A DNA stretch of 64,000 nt from Rhizobium aethiopicum. GTDB taxonomy: Bacteria > Pseudomonadota > Alphaproteobacteria > Rhizobiales > Rhizobiaceae. Below the pieces are notes generated by a model. That model was not told the DNA's origin. It ran no database searches and was given only the letters and a program-made list of their open reading frames with translations. Numbering within the stretch: the stretch's first letter is position 1; every line of letters starts with the position of its first letter. Shown piece after piece: positions 37,098 to 45,453 of this stretch. A program made the translations under genes and the position numbers. Location of the stretch: assembly GCF_014197535.1 (NCBI RefSeq), contig NZ_JACIFV010000023.1, positions 1-64,000 on the forward strand. Reading direction: 5' to 3'.

Positions 37098-37730
37098 TTA
37101 CATCGCGATATAGCGGTCCTTGCGGTGATTGATGGCGAGTGTCAGGTTGAGCACGACGGCGCCAAGCACCGAGCAGGCGATGATGAAGGGGCTGGCGACA
37201 AAGAAGGAGAGCGCCAGCACGATGCCGTCGAAGCCGAGCTGGACGAGGCCGGCGCGCCAGCCGAGACGATCCTGGATATAGAGGGCGAGAATGCCGATGC
37301 CGCCGAGGCTGGCGCGATGGCGGAAGAGCGCCAGCATGCCGGCGGCGATGACGAGACCGCCGAAGAGCGCGCCGGCAACGGGATGGACATGCGTCACGCC
37401 GATGAAGCCAGGCGCGAACTCGGACAGGACCGAGGTCAGCCCGATGGCGACGAAGGTCTTGATGGTGAAGGCCGGACCAAGACGACGGAAGGCGAGATAG
37501 TAAAAGGGCAGGTTTACCGCAAAGAAGCAGAGACCGAAACTTATCCCCGTGGCGTAATGGGCGAGGAATGCAAGCCCCGCGGTGCCGCCGGCCAGCAGCC
37601 CGGCGCCGGAAAGAAGGGAGACGCCGAGCACGGCGAGCATGCTGCCGGCGATGATGCCCTGCGCGTCGTCGAACAGCGAATGTCGATCGGCGCTGGAATT
37701 CAGAAGGCCTGCGAAGGCGTTGGATGCCAT
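37098..37730 (-). CDS. YitT-family membrane protein, copy 1
   Basis: A 210-residue protein with five to six hydrophobic helices. The start at 37730 (MASNAFAGLLNSSADRHSLF) drops a 36-residue extension with no family similarity. Characteristic segments are AGGTAGLAFLAHYATGISFG, FRHRASLGGIGILALYIQ and the C-terminal AINHRKDRYIAM. It is about half identical to the protein at 39372-40007. Function unknown; the YitT/DUF161 group is proposed to be transporters. Only 49 bases separate it from the helicase start, on the same strand. Confidence 0.88.
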   Translation of the reverse strand: MASNAFAGLLNSSADRHSLFDDAQGIIAGSMLAVLGVSLLSGAGLLAGGTAGLAFLAHYATGISFGLCFFAVNLPFYYLAFRRLGPAFTIKTFVAIGLTSVLSEFAPGFIGVTHVHPVAGALFGGLVIAAGMLALFRHRASLGGIGILALYIQDRLGWRAGLVQLGFDGIVLALSFFVASPFIIACSVLGAVVLNLTLAINHRKDRYIAM

Positions 37731-37817
37731 GATGTTCCCCTGTCGGCTTTGCCGTTTTCTATCCGGCGCAGGGATAAAGACAAGTGCCCAGCGAGACGCT
37801 GTTGACAGCGCGCATAA

Positions 37818-37840
37818 TCGTGGATATCTTTTATCCACGA
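37818..37840. promoter_or_regulatory. Candidate Rrf2 operator
   Basis: TCGTGGATA-TCTTT-TATCCACGA, perfect nine-base arms, lies 19 bases before the rrf2 start and beside the divergent YitT gene. Its location fits autorepression by the Rrf2 protein and possible control of yitT. Confidence 0.65.
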
Positions 37841-37858
37841 ATTGAGGAGACGGCGTCG

Positions 37859-38359
37859 ATGAAAATGAGCGATGGAGTCGAGCAGGCCATTCACAGCGTC
37901 GCCATGCTCTCCGGCCTCTCCGAAGGCGGCGTGCTTTCGGCCGCGGCGCTGGCGGAATTCCACGGCGTGTCGACGAGCTATCTGCTCAAGCATCTGCAGG
38001 CACTGTCGGGCGCCGGCATCCTCGATACGGTGACGGGGCCGAAGGGCGGCTATCGGCTGGCGAAGGCGCCGGCGGAGATTTCGCTGCTCGACATATTGCT
38101 TGCGGTCGAAGGGCCGGCGCCAGCCTTCCGCTGCGCCGAAATCCGCCAGCGCGGACCGAAGCCGGTCTCCGACCGCTTCTTTTCCAAGCCCTGCAACATC
38201 AGCGCGGCGATGCTCCGAGCCGAGCGGGTCTACCGGGCCGAACTCGCCAAGACGAGCATTGCCGATCTCGGCGTCGAACTCGCTGCCCTCGACGACGGAT
38301 CGATCGCAGCCCGGGGCTGCGCCTTCCTTGAAATCCATGAACGCAAAACGGCTCGTTGA
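37859..38359 (+). CDS. Rrf2-family transcriptional regulator
   Basis: A 166-residue regulator. The start at 37859 (MKMSDGVEQAIHSVAML) follows GAGG; ATG 37865 is an alternative. The winged helix is LSAAALAEFHGVSTSYLLKHLQAL with the GPKGGYRLAK wing near residues 58-70. Cys residues in FRCAEIRQRG and PCNISAAM could bind a cluster or react with oxidants, but the three-Cys pattern of IscR is not present. It lies 21 bases before the AhpD-like gene, so the two probably form an operon. Confidence 0.88.
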   Translation: MKMSDGVEQAIHSVAMLSGLSEGGVLSAAALAEFHGVSTSYLLKHLQALSGAGILDTVTGPKGGYRLAKAPAEISLLDILLAVEGPAPAFRCAEIRQRGPKPVSDRFFSKPCNISAAMLRAERVYRAELAKTSIADLGVELAALDDGSIAARGCAFLEIHERKTAR

Positions 38360-38380
38360 GCCACAACACAGGAGAAAGAC

Positions 38381-38842
38381 ATGCAACCGCGTTTCAACTT
38401 CGCCAAAGCCGCTCCGGATGCCTACAAAGCCGTCGTCGCGCTCGAACAATATGTCCAGTCTTCCGGGCTGGAGCGCCGCTTCATCCATTTGATCAAGCTG
38501 CGCGCCTCGCAGATCAACGGCTGCGCCTACTGCGTCGATATGCATGTGAAGGAAGCCCGCCATGACGGGCTCAGCGAACAATGGATCAACCTGATGTGCG
38601 TCTGGCGGGAATCGCCGGTCTATGACGCGCGCGAAAGGGCCCTGCTCGGCTGGGTCGACGCGGTGACCAATATCGCCAAGACAGGCGCGCCGGACGCAGA
38701 TTACGAGGCGCTGAAGGCGCATTTCTCCGAGAAGGAGATGACCGAGATCACGGTGGCGATTGGTGCGATCAACATCTGGAACCGCCTTGCCGTCGGCTTC
38801 CGCTCGCAGCATCCGATCGATCAGGTGACGAAGGCCGCGTAA
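38381..38842 (+). CDS. AhpD-like carboxymuconolactone decarboxylase-family protein
   Basis: A 153-residue protein with the redox motif Cys48-x2-Cys51-x3-His55 in INGCAYCVDMHVKEA, as in AhpD-type peroxidases. A second helix, TEITVAIGAINIWNRL, completes the fold. It likely reduces organic peroxides using a thiol partner. It is paired with an Rrf2 regulator upstream, which suggests oxidant-responsive control. An active-site match is seen; substrate is not. Confidence 0.9.
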   Translation: MQPRFNFAKAAPDAYKAVVALEQYVQSSGLERRFIHLIKLRASQINGCAYCVDMHVKEARHDGLSEQWINLMCVWRESPVYDARERALLGWVDAVTNIAKTGAPDADYEALKAHFSEKEMTEITVAIGAINIWNRLAVGFRSQHPIDQVTKAA

Positions 38843-38856
38843 TCGATATTGACGGA

Positions 38857-38881
38857 ACCGACCCGAAGATTTCGGGTCGGT
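38857..38881. terminator. Bidirectional hairpin between ahpD-like gene and small ORF
   Basis: ACCGACCCGAA and TTCGGGTCGGT pair perfectly around GAT. It lies 15 bases past the ahpD-like stop and 12 bases past the stop of the convergent 55-codon gene, so it can serve both. Confidence 0.7.
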
Positions 38882-38892
38882 CGAATATCAGG

Positions 38893-39060
38893 TCAATCGT
38901 GATCCGCAGCGGCCCGGGCGGCAACGGCTTCAGAGCCATTGTCCGAGAGGTCGATGCTGTTGAATATGTCGCGGACGACCTTGGTAATTTCCTCAGCGGA
39001 AGCGCCCTTGGCGTATTCTTCCTGCATGCGGCGTCTTACGAGTTTTTCCAAATCTGACAT
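38893..39060 (-). CDS. Small hypothetical protein (55 residues)
   Basis: The frame MSDLEKLVRRRMQEEYAKGA and onward to a C-terminal RAAADHD is complete, with a good GAGGTGAACC ribosome-binding site before the ATG. It is helical and charged, with KVVRDIFNSIDLSDNG in the middle. It ends at the hairpin shared with the ahpD-like gene. I do not recognise the family. Small size means chance cannot be ruled out, but the RBS and codon usage support it. Confidence 0.65.
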   Translation of the reverse strand: MSDLEKLVRRRMQEEYAKGASAEEITKVVRDIFNSIDLSDNGSEAVAARAAADHD

Positions 39061-39180
39061 GGTTCACCTCATCAAATCCGGCGCGACAGGAGTGTCGCGC
39101 CGGGGCTGATCTGAGGCAAGTTACGATTTGTTTAGAGTGGGTTACCGATTTGTAAGGTTTGAGCTTGGCCGGCGCGCCAA

Positions 39181-39352
39181 GAAAAAAGTCCCCTTCCCAA
39201 CCCCTCCCCACAAGGGGGAGGGGCTTACCGTGCGGCCTTCGCAACATTCATCCTCCATCGAAGAGTGTGTAGACGGCTCGTTGGTTTGCAAGACGATGCC
39301 CCAGCTTAGCCCCTCCCCCTTGTGGGGAGGGGTTGGGGAGGCGACTTTTCTT
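39181..39352. repeat. Clover-leaf GC-rich palindromic repeat, copy 2
   Basis: Same design as 32896-33056: outer arms GAAAAAAGTCCCCTTCCCAA and TTGGGGAGGCGACTTTTC, inner hairpins CCCCTCCCCACAAGGGGGA (with its continuation) and CCCCTCCCCCTTGTGGGGAG. The 75-base centre differs in sequence. It fills most of the gap 39061-39371, where there is no gene. Confidence 0.8.
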
Positions 39353-39371
39353 TGGGATGAGGCAGCCACCC

Positions 39372-40007
39372 CTACAACGCAATATAGCGGTCGGCGCGGT
39401 GATTGATGGCGACGAAGAGATTGAGGACGATGGCGCCGAGGACTGAATAGAAGACGACGGGCGGCGTGGTGACGAAAAAGGCGGCGGCGAGGACGCACAT
39501 GTCGATGGCGAGCTGGACGAGGCCGGCGCGGATGCCGAAACGTTCCTGCAGATAGATGCCGAGAATGCCGACGCCGCCGAGGCTGGCGCGGTGGCGATAG
39601 AGCGCCAGCAGCCCGAAGCCGAGCAGCAGGCCGCCGAGGAGTGCGGCCCAGGCCGGGTGGATGCTCGAAATCGAAAAGAAGCGTGACTGCACGTCTGATA
39701 GCACCGAGGTCAGGCCGATGGCGATGAAGGTCTTGAGGGTGAACACCATGCCGAGGCGCTTCCAGGAGAGATAGAAGAACGGCAGGTTGAGCAGGAAGAA
39801 GGCGATGCCGAAATTCACGCCGAAGGAATAGTGCAGGAGGAAGGCGACGCCGGCGGTGCTGCCGGTGAGAAGGCCGGCACTGGCGAGCACATAAAGGCCG
39901 AGGGCGGCGATTAGGCTGCCGGAGAAGATACCCTGCACATCTTCAATCGGCGTATGACGCGTCGCGCTGCTGTTCCAGACGCCAAGGGCATTGATTCGCT
40001 GTGTCAT
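39372..40007 (-). CDS. YitT-family membrane protein, copy 2
   Basis: A 211-residue protein with five to six membrane helices, aligned end to end with copy 1: SGSLIAALGLYVLASAGLLT, TAGVAFLLHYSFGVNFG, LYRHRASLGGVGILGIYLQ and the same C-terminus AINHRADRYIAL. The two genes lie on the same strand about 1.6 kb apart with an Rrf2-AhpD pair and a small ORF between. It has no obvious partner. Copies may be functionally specialised or redundant. Confidence 0.88.
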   Translation of the reverse strand: MTQRINALGVWNSSATRHTPIEDVQGIFSGSLIAALGLYVLASAGLLTGSTAGVAFLLHYSFGVNFGIAFFLLNLPFFYLSWKRLGMVFTLKTFIAIGLTSVLSDVQSRFFSISSIHPAWAALLGGLLLGFGLLALYRHRASLGGVGILGIYLQERFGIRAGLVQLAIDMCVLAAAFFVTTPPVVFYSVLGAIVLNLFVAINHRADRYIAL

Positions 40008-40217
40008 ATCCCAGTCTCCACGGCAGACGAGTTCGCGAACGCCTCGGAGGAACTCCTGACGGCGGTGACGTTTTTCCAGTGTGAAATGAACCGGCGGGCC
40101 CGGCCTGTATCGCCGCGCTCTTGGCGGATATCACCGCAATATCAGCCTTCTGCCATTGCGATCAAGCGATATAGGTAAGCCATGCTGACCTTTTAAAAAA
40201 TAGCAAGAAATATTCGC

Positions 40218-41150
40218 TCACGCGGCCTTGCGCGTAAGGAACAGAATGCCGGAAACCGGTTTTCCGCCATCTTTGCGAATGACCGTCCTGACGATCTTGA
40301 GGATTTCGAAGCCGTGGCGGGAAAGCAGCTGCCTCACATAGGCTTCCGAATGGGCATAACGCAGCGACGGGGCGAGATGGAAGCCGTCGCCGTCGCCCGC
40401 ATCCTCGACGGAAAAGGCGAAGTCCGCACCGACGGCGGCAAGTTCGCCGACGATCGCAAAGACGCTCTCGAGGTTGCCGAGATACATCAGCACGTCGGCG
40501 GCGGTCACGAGGTCGGCCCGCCGGCGCCCGGCATCATCGAACAGGCCGGAGCGATCGGACGCAAGCGACAGATCGGCCTGAGCGAGGTGATCATAGACCT
40601 GTTTCTCCGCGGCCTTGGCCAGCATGTTCTGCGATAGGTCGAAGCCTTCGAGGCGGTCGGCGCAAGCGCCGATCTCGGGGCCGAGCAGGCCGGTGCCGCA
40701 GCCGAGATCGACGGCGCATGCGTAATGCCTGCCGGTGGAGGCGACGAGGGAGGCAAGCTTCTGCGGCACGCTGTAATCGAGTTTTTCGACGAGCGACGTT
40801 TCGAAACGGTCGGCATAATCGTCGAACAGGCGCTCGACATAGCGGCTCGGCGGCCGGTCGGGGATGGCAGCGTCGCCGAGAAGGGCAAGCTTGAGGGTGG
40901 CGCCGAATATATCCTCGGGATCGAGGGCGAGCGTCCGGCGATAGGCCTCGATCGCGGCTTCCCCCCTGCCCGCTTTTTCGCGATAGGTGGCGAGGCGATA
41001 CCAGCCGGCGGCCCAGGCGGGCACGAGCTCCAGCGCCTGCTCCATCAGCTCGGCCGCTGCCTCCGCCTCGCCGCCTTCTTCGAGCATCCTGGCATAATCG
41101 GCGCGGCGGTCGGCGATGACATCGCCTGAGGAAAGCTGGTGGGACTGCAT
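40218..41150 (-). CDS. TPR-containing SAM-dependent methyltransferase
   Basis: A 310-residue cytoplasmic protein. Start at 41150 (MQSHQLSSGDVIADRRADY) removes 17 residues without family support. Two TPR-like helices (LMEQALELVPAWAAGWYRLA; GEAAIEAYRRTLALDPED) fill residues 20-90. A Rossmann methyltransferase follows with motif I DLGCGTGLLG near residue 145, SAM-binding GFDLSQNML and LVTAADVLMYLG. Substrate unknown. It is divergent from the DUF6460 gene, 142 bases away. Confidence 0.88.
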   Translation of the reverse strand: MQSHQLSSGDVIADRRADYARMLEEGGEAEAAAELMEQALELVPAWAAGWYRLATYREKAGRGEAAIEAYRRTLALDPEDIFGATLKLALLGDAAIPDRPPSRYVERLFDDYADRFETSLVEKLDYSVPQKLASLVASTGRHYACAVDLGCGTGLLGPEIGACADRLEGFDLSQNMLAKAAEKQVYDHLAQADLSLASDRSGLFDDAGRRRADLVTAADVLMYLGNLESVFAIVGELAAVGADFAFSVEDAGDGDGFHLAPSLRYAHSEAYVRQLLSRHGFEILKIVRTVIRKDGGKPVSGILFLTRKAA

Positions 41151-41292
41151 GACGGACCTATCGTTTCGCTGGCATTTGGCGGCGGCCACAAAAAAACTCA
41201 AGTCCTATTTCAGAGGCGAAGCGGCCAATTCCGGAAAGGGCTTGCAGGCGGCGCACCGCGACCTTATTCCATGGGCAAACAGGAGATGGCGC

Positions 41293-41559
41293 ATGTCCGA
41301 TCAGGTGAACAGGTTCCTCGGCGATTCGCTCGGCCGCACATTGATTAAACTCATCGTGGTGTCGCTGATCGTCGGATTCGTCATGACCGTGTTCGGCCTG
41401 ACGCCGTGGAACATCATCTATGGGTTCCGCGACTTCATCCTGGACCTATGGCACCGGGGCTTTGCCGCGCTCGGGCGCGTCGGCGACTATCTCCTGCTCG
41501 GGGCGACGATCGTCATCCCGCTCTTCCTCATCCTTCGCGTTTTCAGCTATCGCCGGTAA
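41293..41559 (+). CDS. DUF6460 inner-membrane protein
   Basis: An 88-residue protein starting after AGGAG, with MSDQVNRFLGDSLGRTLIKL and two hydrophobic helices (LIVVSLIVGFVMTVFGL and LLLGATIVIPLFLILRVF) joined by an aromatic loop. It fits DUF6460, small rhizobial membrane proteins of unknown role. The stop is one base before the CAP-domain gene ATG, so it heads a CAP-MATE operon. A longer reading frame from 41116 exists but lacks an RBS and overlaps the divergent methyltransferase. Confidence 0.8.
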   Translation: MSDQVNRFLGDSLGRTLIKLIVVSLIVGFVMTVFGLTPWNIIYGFRDFILDLWHRGFAALGRVGDYLLLGATIVIPLFLILRVFSYRR

Positions 41560-41560
41560 C

Positions 41561-42079
41561 ATGACATCGATCGATCTTTCCAGGCGCAGCCTGCTCACTC
41601 TCTCCGGACTTGCACTCGCCGCCGGCATCGCCGGCTGCACCACGACCCCGCGAATTGCCGGCACGCCCTCGAACGGCGAGGACGAGACGGCGAGCGTCCT
41701 GCCGCTCGTCAACCAGTTGAGGGCGAAGAACGGCCTGCCGCCGCTTGAGGTCGATCCGGCGGCGCAGACGGCCGCCCTTTTCCAGGCCAAGCGCATGGCG
41801 AGCGCCGGCAAGATGGCGCACCTCATGGGCATGACCGACAGTTTCGGGACCCGCGTCAAGGCGAGCGGCGTGCGGCTGCCGGCGGCCGAAAACATTGCTT
41901 CCGGCCAGCAGAGCGTCGACGCCGTGGTGACGGCCTGGATCAATTCGCAGCATCATCTGGAAAACATGCTCGGGCGTTATGACGGCCTCGGCGTCGCCGT
42001 CGCCCATAATACGTCTTCCAGGAACCTGCCTTACTGGGCCATGGTGCTTTCCAGCCGAGGCGATTTCGCCTCGATATGA
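41561..42079 (+). CDS. CAP (SCP/PR1-like) domain lipoprotein
   Basis: A 172-residue exported protein. The N-terminus SRRSLLTLSGLALAAGIAGC carries two Arg before a hydrophobic core and a lipobox IAGC, so it may be a Tat- or Sec-exported lipoprotein. The CAP domain has VNQLRAKNGLPPLEVD, MAHLMGM, ASGVRLPAAENIA and HHLENMLGRYDGLGVAVA. The His/Glu pocket typical of the fold is present. Role unknown. Start is one base after the previous stop; its own stop overlaps the MATE start (ATGA). Confidence 0.88.
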   Translation: MTSIDLSRRSLLTLSGLALAAGIAGCTTTPRIAGTPSNGEDETASVLPLVNQLRAKNGLPPLEVDPAAQTAALFQAKRMASAGKMAHLMGMTDSFGTRVKASGVRLPAAENIASGQQSVDAVVTAWINSQHHLENMLGRYDGLGVAVAHNTSSRNLPYWAMVLSSRGDFASI

Positions 42080-43431
42080 GGCAGGTCATGGATACGCGCA
42101 GCAACGACGCCTTCGCTTTCGACGTGACGCATCGGCTGGTGCTGTCGATCGCCGTTCCGATGACGCTCGGCTTCATGACGACGCCGCTGCTCGGGCTGAC
42201 GAGCACCGCCGTCGTCGGTCATATGGGCGATGCGGAAGCGCTGGCGGGCCTGGCGATCGGCGCCATGCTCTTCGATCTGATCCTCGGCAGTTTCAACTTC
42301 CTGCGCGCCTCGACGACGGGGCTGACAGCGCAGGCCTATGGCCGGCGCGACCGGCACGAACAGCAGGCTGTCTTCTGGCGGGCGCTGATTTCAGCCCTCG
42401 GCTGCGGCCTGGCACTCCTCTGTCTTTCGCCGCTGCTCGAGACGGCGGGATTGCGGCTGATGGGCGCGGAAGGGGCGATCGCCGAGGCGACCGGCACCTA
42501 TTTCGCGATCCGCATGCTGGCGGCACCGGCGGCGCTGGCGAATTACGCCATCCTCGGCTTCGTGCTCGGGCGCGGACAGGGCAGTGTCGGACTGCTGCTG
42601 CAGGCGCTGATCAACGGTATCAACATCCTGCTTTCCATCTATCTCGGCCTATCGCTCGGCTGGGGCGTGGCGGGGGTCGCCTGGGCAACCATGGCCGGTG
42701 AAACGATCGGGGCGATCGCCGGACTTTTCATCGTGCTTAGCGGCTTTGCCAAGGCGAAGCGGCCGGCGTGGCCGGAGATCTTTTCGCGGCAGCGGCTGGC
42801 GGAGCTTTTCGCCCTCAACCGCGACATCCTGATCCGCACCTTCGTGCTGATCGGCGCCTTTACGATCATGACGCGGATCGGCACCGGCTTCGGGGCGGTG
42901 ACACTGGCCGCCAATGCCGTGCTGATGAATTTCTTCCTGCTGTCAGGCTATTATCTCGACGGGCTTGCCAATGCCGCCGAGCAGATTACCGGCCGGGCGA
43001 TCGGTGCGCGTTATCGGCCGGCCTTCGACCGCGGGCTGAAGCTGACAACCATCTGGTCGTTCGGATTGGCGGCGTTCGCTTCCGCCTTCTTCTTCCTCGC
43101 CGGACCCTGGCTGATCTCGGTGCTGACCACCTCGCCCGAGGTGCGCCAGGCCGCCGAAACCTATTTGCCCTGGGCTGCCATCACCGGCCTGACGGGGGCG
43201 CTTGCCTTCCTGATGGACGGAGTCTTCATCGGCGCGACATGGTCTGTCGACATGCGCAACCGCATGCTGATATCCTTTGCCGGCTACCTCGCCATGCTCG
43301 CCGTCTTCGTGCCGCTCTTCGGCAATCACGGCCTATGGCTCGGCATGAACGCCTTCCTGCTGTTCCGCGGTTTCTTCCTGGCCATGCTGGTCAAGCCGCG
43401 CGCCGATCAGACTTTTCGCGCTGCCCAGTAA
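42076..43431 (+). CDS. MATE-family multidrug efflux transporter
   Basis: A 451-residue membrane protein with about 12 hydrophobic helices arranged as two halves. The helix 1 Asp pattern and PMTLGFMTTPLLGLTSTAVVG, GTFG-type AGLAIGAMLFDL and the second-half DGLANAAEQITGRAIGARY are typical of the MATE/DinF branch, which exports cationic drugs or peptides using ion gradients. ATG 42076 overlaps the CAP stop; ATG 42088 is an alternative. It overlaps the convergent pyrD 3' end by 25 bases. Confidence 0.9.
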   Translation: MRQVMDTRSNDAFAFDVTHRLVLSIAVPMTLGFMTTPLLGLTSTAVVGHMGDAEALAGLAIGAMLFDLILGSFNFLRASTTGLTAQAYGRRDRHEQQAVFWRALISALGCGLALLCLSPLLETAGLRLMGAEGAIAEATGTYFAIRMLAAPAALANYAILGFVLGRGQGSVGLLLQALINGINILLSIYLGLSLGWGVAGVAWATMAGETIGAIAGLFIVLSGFAKAKRPAWPEIFSRQRLAELFALNRDILIRTFVLIGAFTIMTRIGTGFGAVTLAANAVLMNFFLLSGYYLDGLANAAEQITGRAIGARYRPAFDRGLKLTTIWSFGLAAFASAFFFLAGPWLISVLTTSPEVRQAAETYLPWAAITGLTGALAFLMDGVFIGATWSVDMRNRMLISFAGYLAMLAVFVPLFGNHGLWLGMNAFLLFRGFFLAMLVKPRADQTFRAAQ

Positions 43432-44495
43432 TCGAGCTTGCTGTCGCGCAGTTGGCGGATCGAGCCGACCTTTTCGCGGTCCATGAGCTTGGAGAGGCCG
43501 CGGACGATATCGCCGGGCAGGCCGGGGCCTTCATAGACCATGCAGGAATAGAGCTGGACGAGGTCGGCGCCCGCCCTGATCTTTTCCAGCGCGGTTTCGG
43601 CCGAGGAGACGCCGCCGACGCCGATGATCGGCAGATCGGGGCCGACGCGCTTGCGCATCCGGGCAAGCACCGCCGTCGATTTTTCGAACAGCGGCACGCC
43701 GGAAAGGCCGCCCGCCTCCTTCGCCTGTCGCTGGTCCTTGAGACCGTCGCGCGACAGCGTGGTGTTGGAGACGATCAGCCCATCCAGCGTATGCGCGAGC
43801 ACTTCCGCCGCGATATCGTCCATGCCTTCCTCGGTCAGGTCAGGGGCGATCTTCAGAAAGACGGGGATCTCCCGGCCGGATTTCTCCGCCATCTCGTCTC
43901 GCGCCGCAAGCACGGCCGACAGCAGCGCCGCGAGGCTTTCGCGCGCCTGCAGGTCGCGCAGGCCAGGCGTGTTCGGCGAGGAGATGTTGGCGGTGAAATA
44001 ACGCGCCACCGAATAAAAACGTCGGATGCCGGCGACGTAATCGGCGATGCGGTCGTCGCTATCCTTGTTGGCGCCGATATTGACGCCGACGATGCCGGTG
44101 CCCGTCAATGCCGCGAGCCGCCCGAAGGCGGCCTCATGGCCTTCATTGTTGAAACCGAGGCGGTTGATGACGCCTTCGTCCTCGACCAGGCGGAAGATGC
44201 GCGGGCGCGGATTGCCGGATTGCGGCTTCGGCGTCACGGTGCCGATCTCGGTAAAACCGAAGCCGAGCTTCAGGAGCGCTTCGGGCACCTCGGCATTCTT
44301 GTCGTAGCCGGCCGCCATGCCGAGCGGGTTTTCGAAGGTGAGGCCGGCGACGGTCTGGCGAAGGCGCGGATCGGGAGTGATCCGGCAGGCAGGCACGAGG
44401 CCGGATTTCAGCGCGGCGATCGACACGCCGTGCGCCGTTTCCGGATCGAACAGGAAGAGACCCTTGCGGGCGACGCGCTTGAAGGGATCGATCAT
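43407..44495 (-). CDS. pyrD: Dihydroorotate dehydrogenase (quinone), class 2
   Basis: A 362-residue FMN enzyme of pyrimidine synthesis that oxidises dihydroorotate with ubiquinone. GMAAGYDKNAEVPEAL, RLGFNNEGHE, ISSPNTPGLRDLQ (the catalytic Ser of class 2) and IGVGGVSSAETA match the family; the N-terminal amphipathic helix (DPFKRVARKGLFLFDPETAH) would associate with the membrane. Its start overlaps the stop of the DUF952 gene by four bases (ATGA), so they are coupled. The 3' end overlaps the MATE gene by 25 bases. Confidence 0.95.
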   Translation of the reverse strand: MIDPFKRVARKGLFLFDPETAHGVSIAALKSGLVPACRITPDPRLRQTVAGLTFENPLGMAAGYDKNAEVPEALLKLGFGFTEIGTVTPKPQSGNPRPRIFRLVEDEGVINRLGFNNEGHEAAFGRLAALTGTGIVGVNIGANKDSDDRIADYVAGIRRFYSVARYFTANISSPNTPGLRDLQARESLAALLSAVLAARDEMAEKSGREIPVFLKIAPDLTEEGMDDIAAEVLAHTLDGLIVSNTTLSRDGLKDQRQAKEAGGLSGVPLFEKSTAVLARMRKRVGPDLPIIGVGGVSSAETALEKIRAGADLVQLYSCMVYEGPGLPGDIVRGLSKLMDREKVGSIRQLRDSKLDYWAARKV

Positions 44496-44845
44496 GGCTG
44501 CAGCTCCGGGAAGATATGAACGCCGTTCTCATCGAGCGGCAGCTGCGCCTCCCAGAGCACGGCCGCAAGCGGCAGATCGGCGTAGAGATGCGGGAAGAGA
44601 TCGCCGCCGCGGGAGAGTTCGAAGAGGAGCTTGTCACCGAAGCCGCTGGCATCGACGGCGACCAGCACGAGGCCGGGCTGGCCGGCGAAATGCAGGGCCG
44701 CGGTCTGCTTCACCTGGTCAACCGTCGAGAAATGGATGAAGCCGTCCTTGAGATCGATGCTGGCGCCATGAAAAACACCGCTTTGTCTGGCTTGCTGCCA
44801 GAGCGTTTCCGTCACGATCTTGTAAAGGGTCGGTGTCACGGTCAT
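44492..44845 (-). CDS. DUF952 protein
   Basis: A 117-residue cytoplasmic protein. ATG 44845 (MTVTPTLYKI) has GAGG five bases upstream; ATG 44848 is three bases earlier. KDGFIHFSTVDQVKQTAALHFAG and LLFELSRGGDLFPHLYADLPL match DUF952, a family with an ADP-ribosyltransferase-like fold but no assigned activity. It is translationally coupled to pyrD by a four-base overlap, a common pairing in rhizobia. Confidence 0.85.
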   Translation of the reverse strand: MTVTPTLYKIVTETLWQQARQSGVFHGASIDLKDGFIHFSTVDQVKQTAALHFAGQPGLVLVAVDASGFGDKLLFELSRGGDLFPHLYADLPLAAVLWEAQLPLDENGVHIFPELQP

Positions 44846-44965
44846 CATGGCCTCGCGATTGCTGATCCTTGGGTCATGAGCGCTTTGCCGGAAAGAGGCG
44901 GCGATGTCCACGCCCCGGCACTCAAAAAGCGGGGCCATCCCAGGCAAAATCCGGAGGATGAGACG

Positions 44966-45364
44966 ATGAAGATTTTGGTTCTCGCACTTGGCGCTGTTCT
45001 CCTGCCGCTTGGCGCCGCGGCGGCCGAGACCGATACGAGCCGATTCCAACTGGAGAAGAGCGGCGACCATTTCGTCCGGCTGGACCGCCAGACCGGCGCC
45101 ATGTCGATCTGCCAGGACAAGGACGGCGCCCTCGTCTGCCGTATGGCGGCCGATGAGCGGGCGGCCTATGAGGACGAGCTCGACCGGCTTTCAGAGCGGG
45201 TGACCAAGCTGGAACAGGCAGGCCTCATCCAGCGGGCGCTGCCGAGCGACGCCGAGATCGACCGCTCGATCAGCATCATGGAGCGGATGATGAAGAGTTT
45301 CATGGGGATGGTGAAGGAGTTCCAGGCTGACGAAAAAGCCAATCCCCTTCCGCAGAAGACATGA
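44966..45364 (+). CDS. Small periplasmic hypothetical protein
   Basis: A 132-residue protein with a signal peptide (residues 1-20, MKILVLALGAVLLPLGAAAA) and a GGAGG ribosome-binding site. The mature part begins with a beta-rich segment containing two Cys (AMSICQDKDGALVCRMAA) and ends in a charged coiled coil (DELDRLSERVTKLEQAG) and Met-rich helix. Probably periplasmic. I do not recognise the family. Divergent from DUF952. Confidence 0.65.
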   Translation: MKILVLALGAVLLPLGAAAAETDTSRFQLEKSGDHFVRLDRQTGAMSICQDKDGALVCRMAADERAAYEDELDRLSERVTKLEQAGLIQRALPSDAEIDRSISIMERMMKSFMGMVKEFQADEKANPLPQKT

Positions 45365-45453
45365 TCTGATATAGTCATTTCAGAAAGCATGCATGCAACG
45401 CCGAGGGGACGGCGCGCGTGCGGCATGATCGGACTCTTGGGAGGGAGTTTTCG

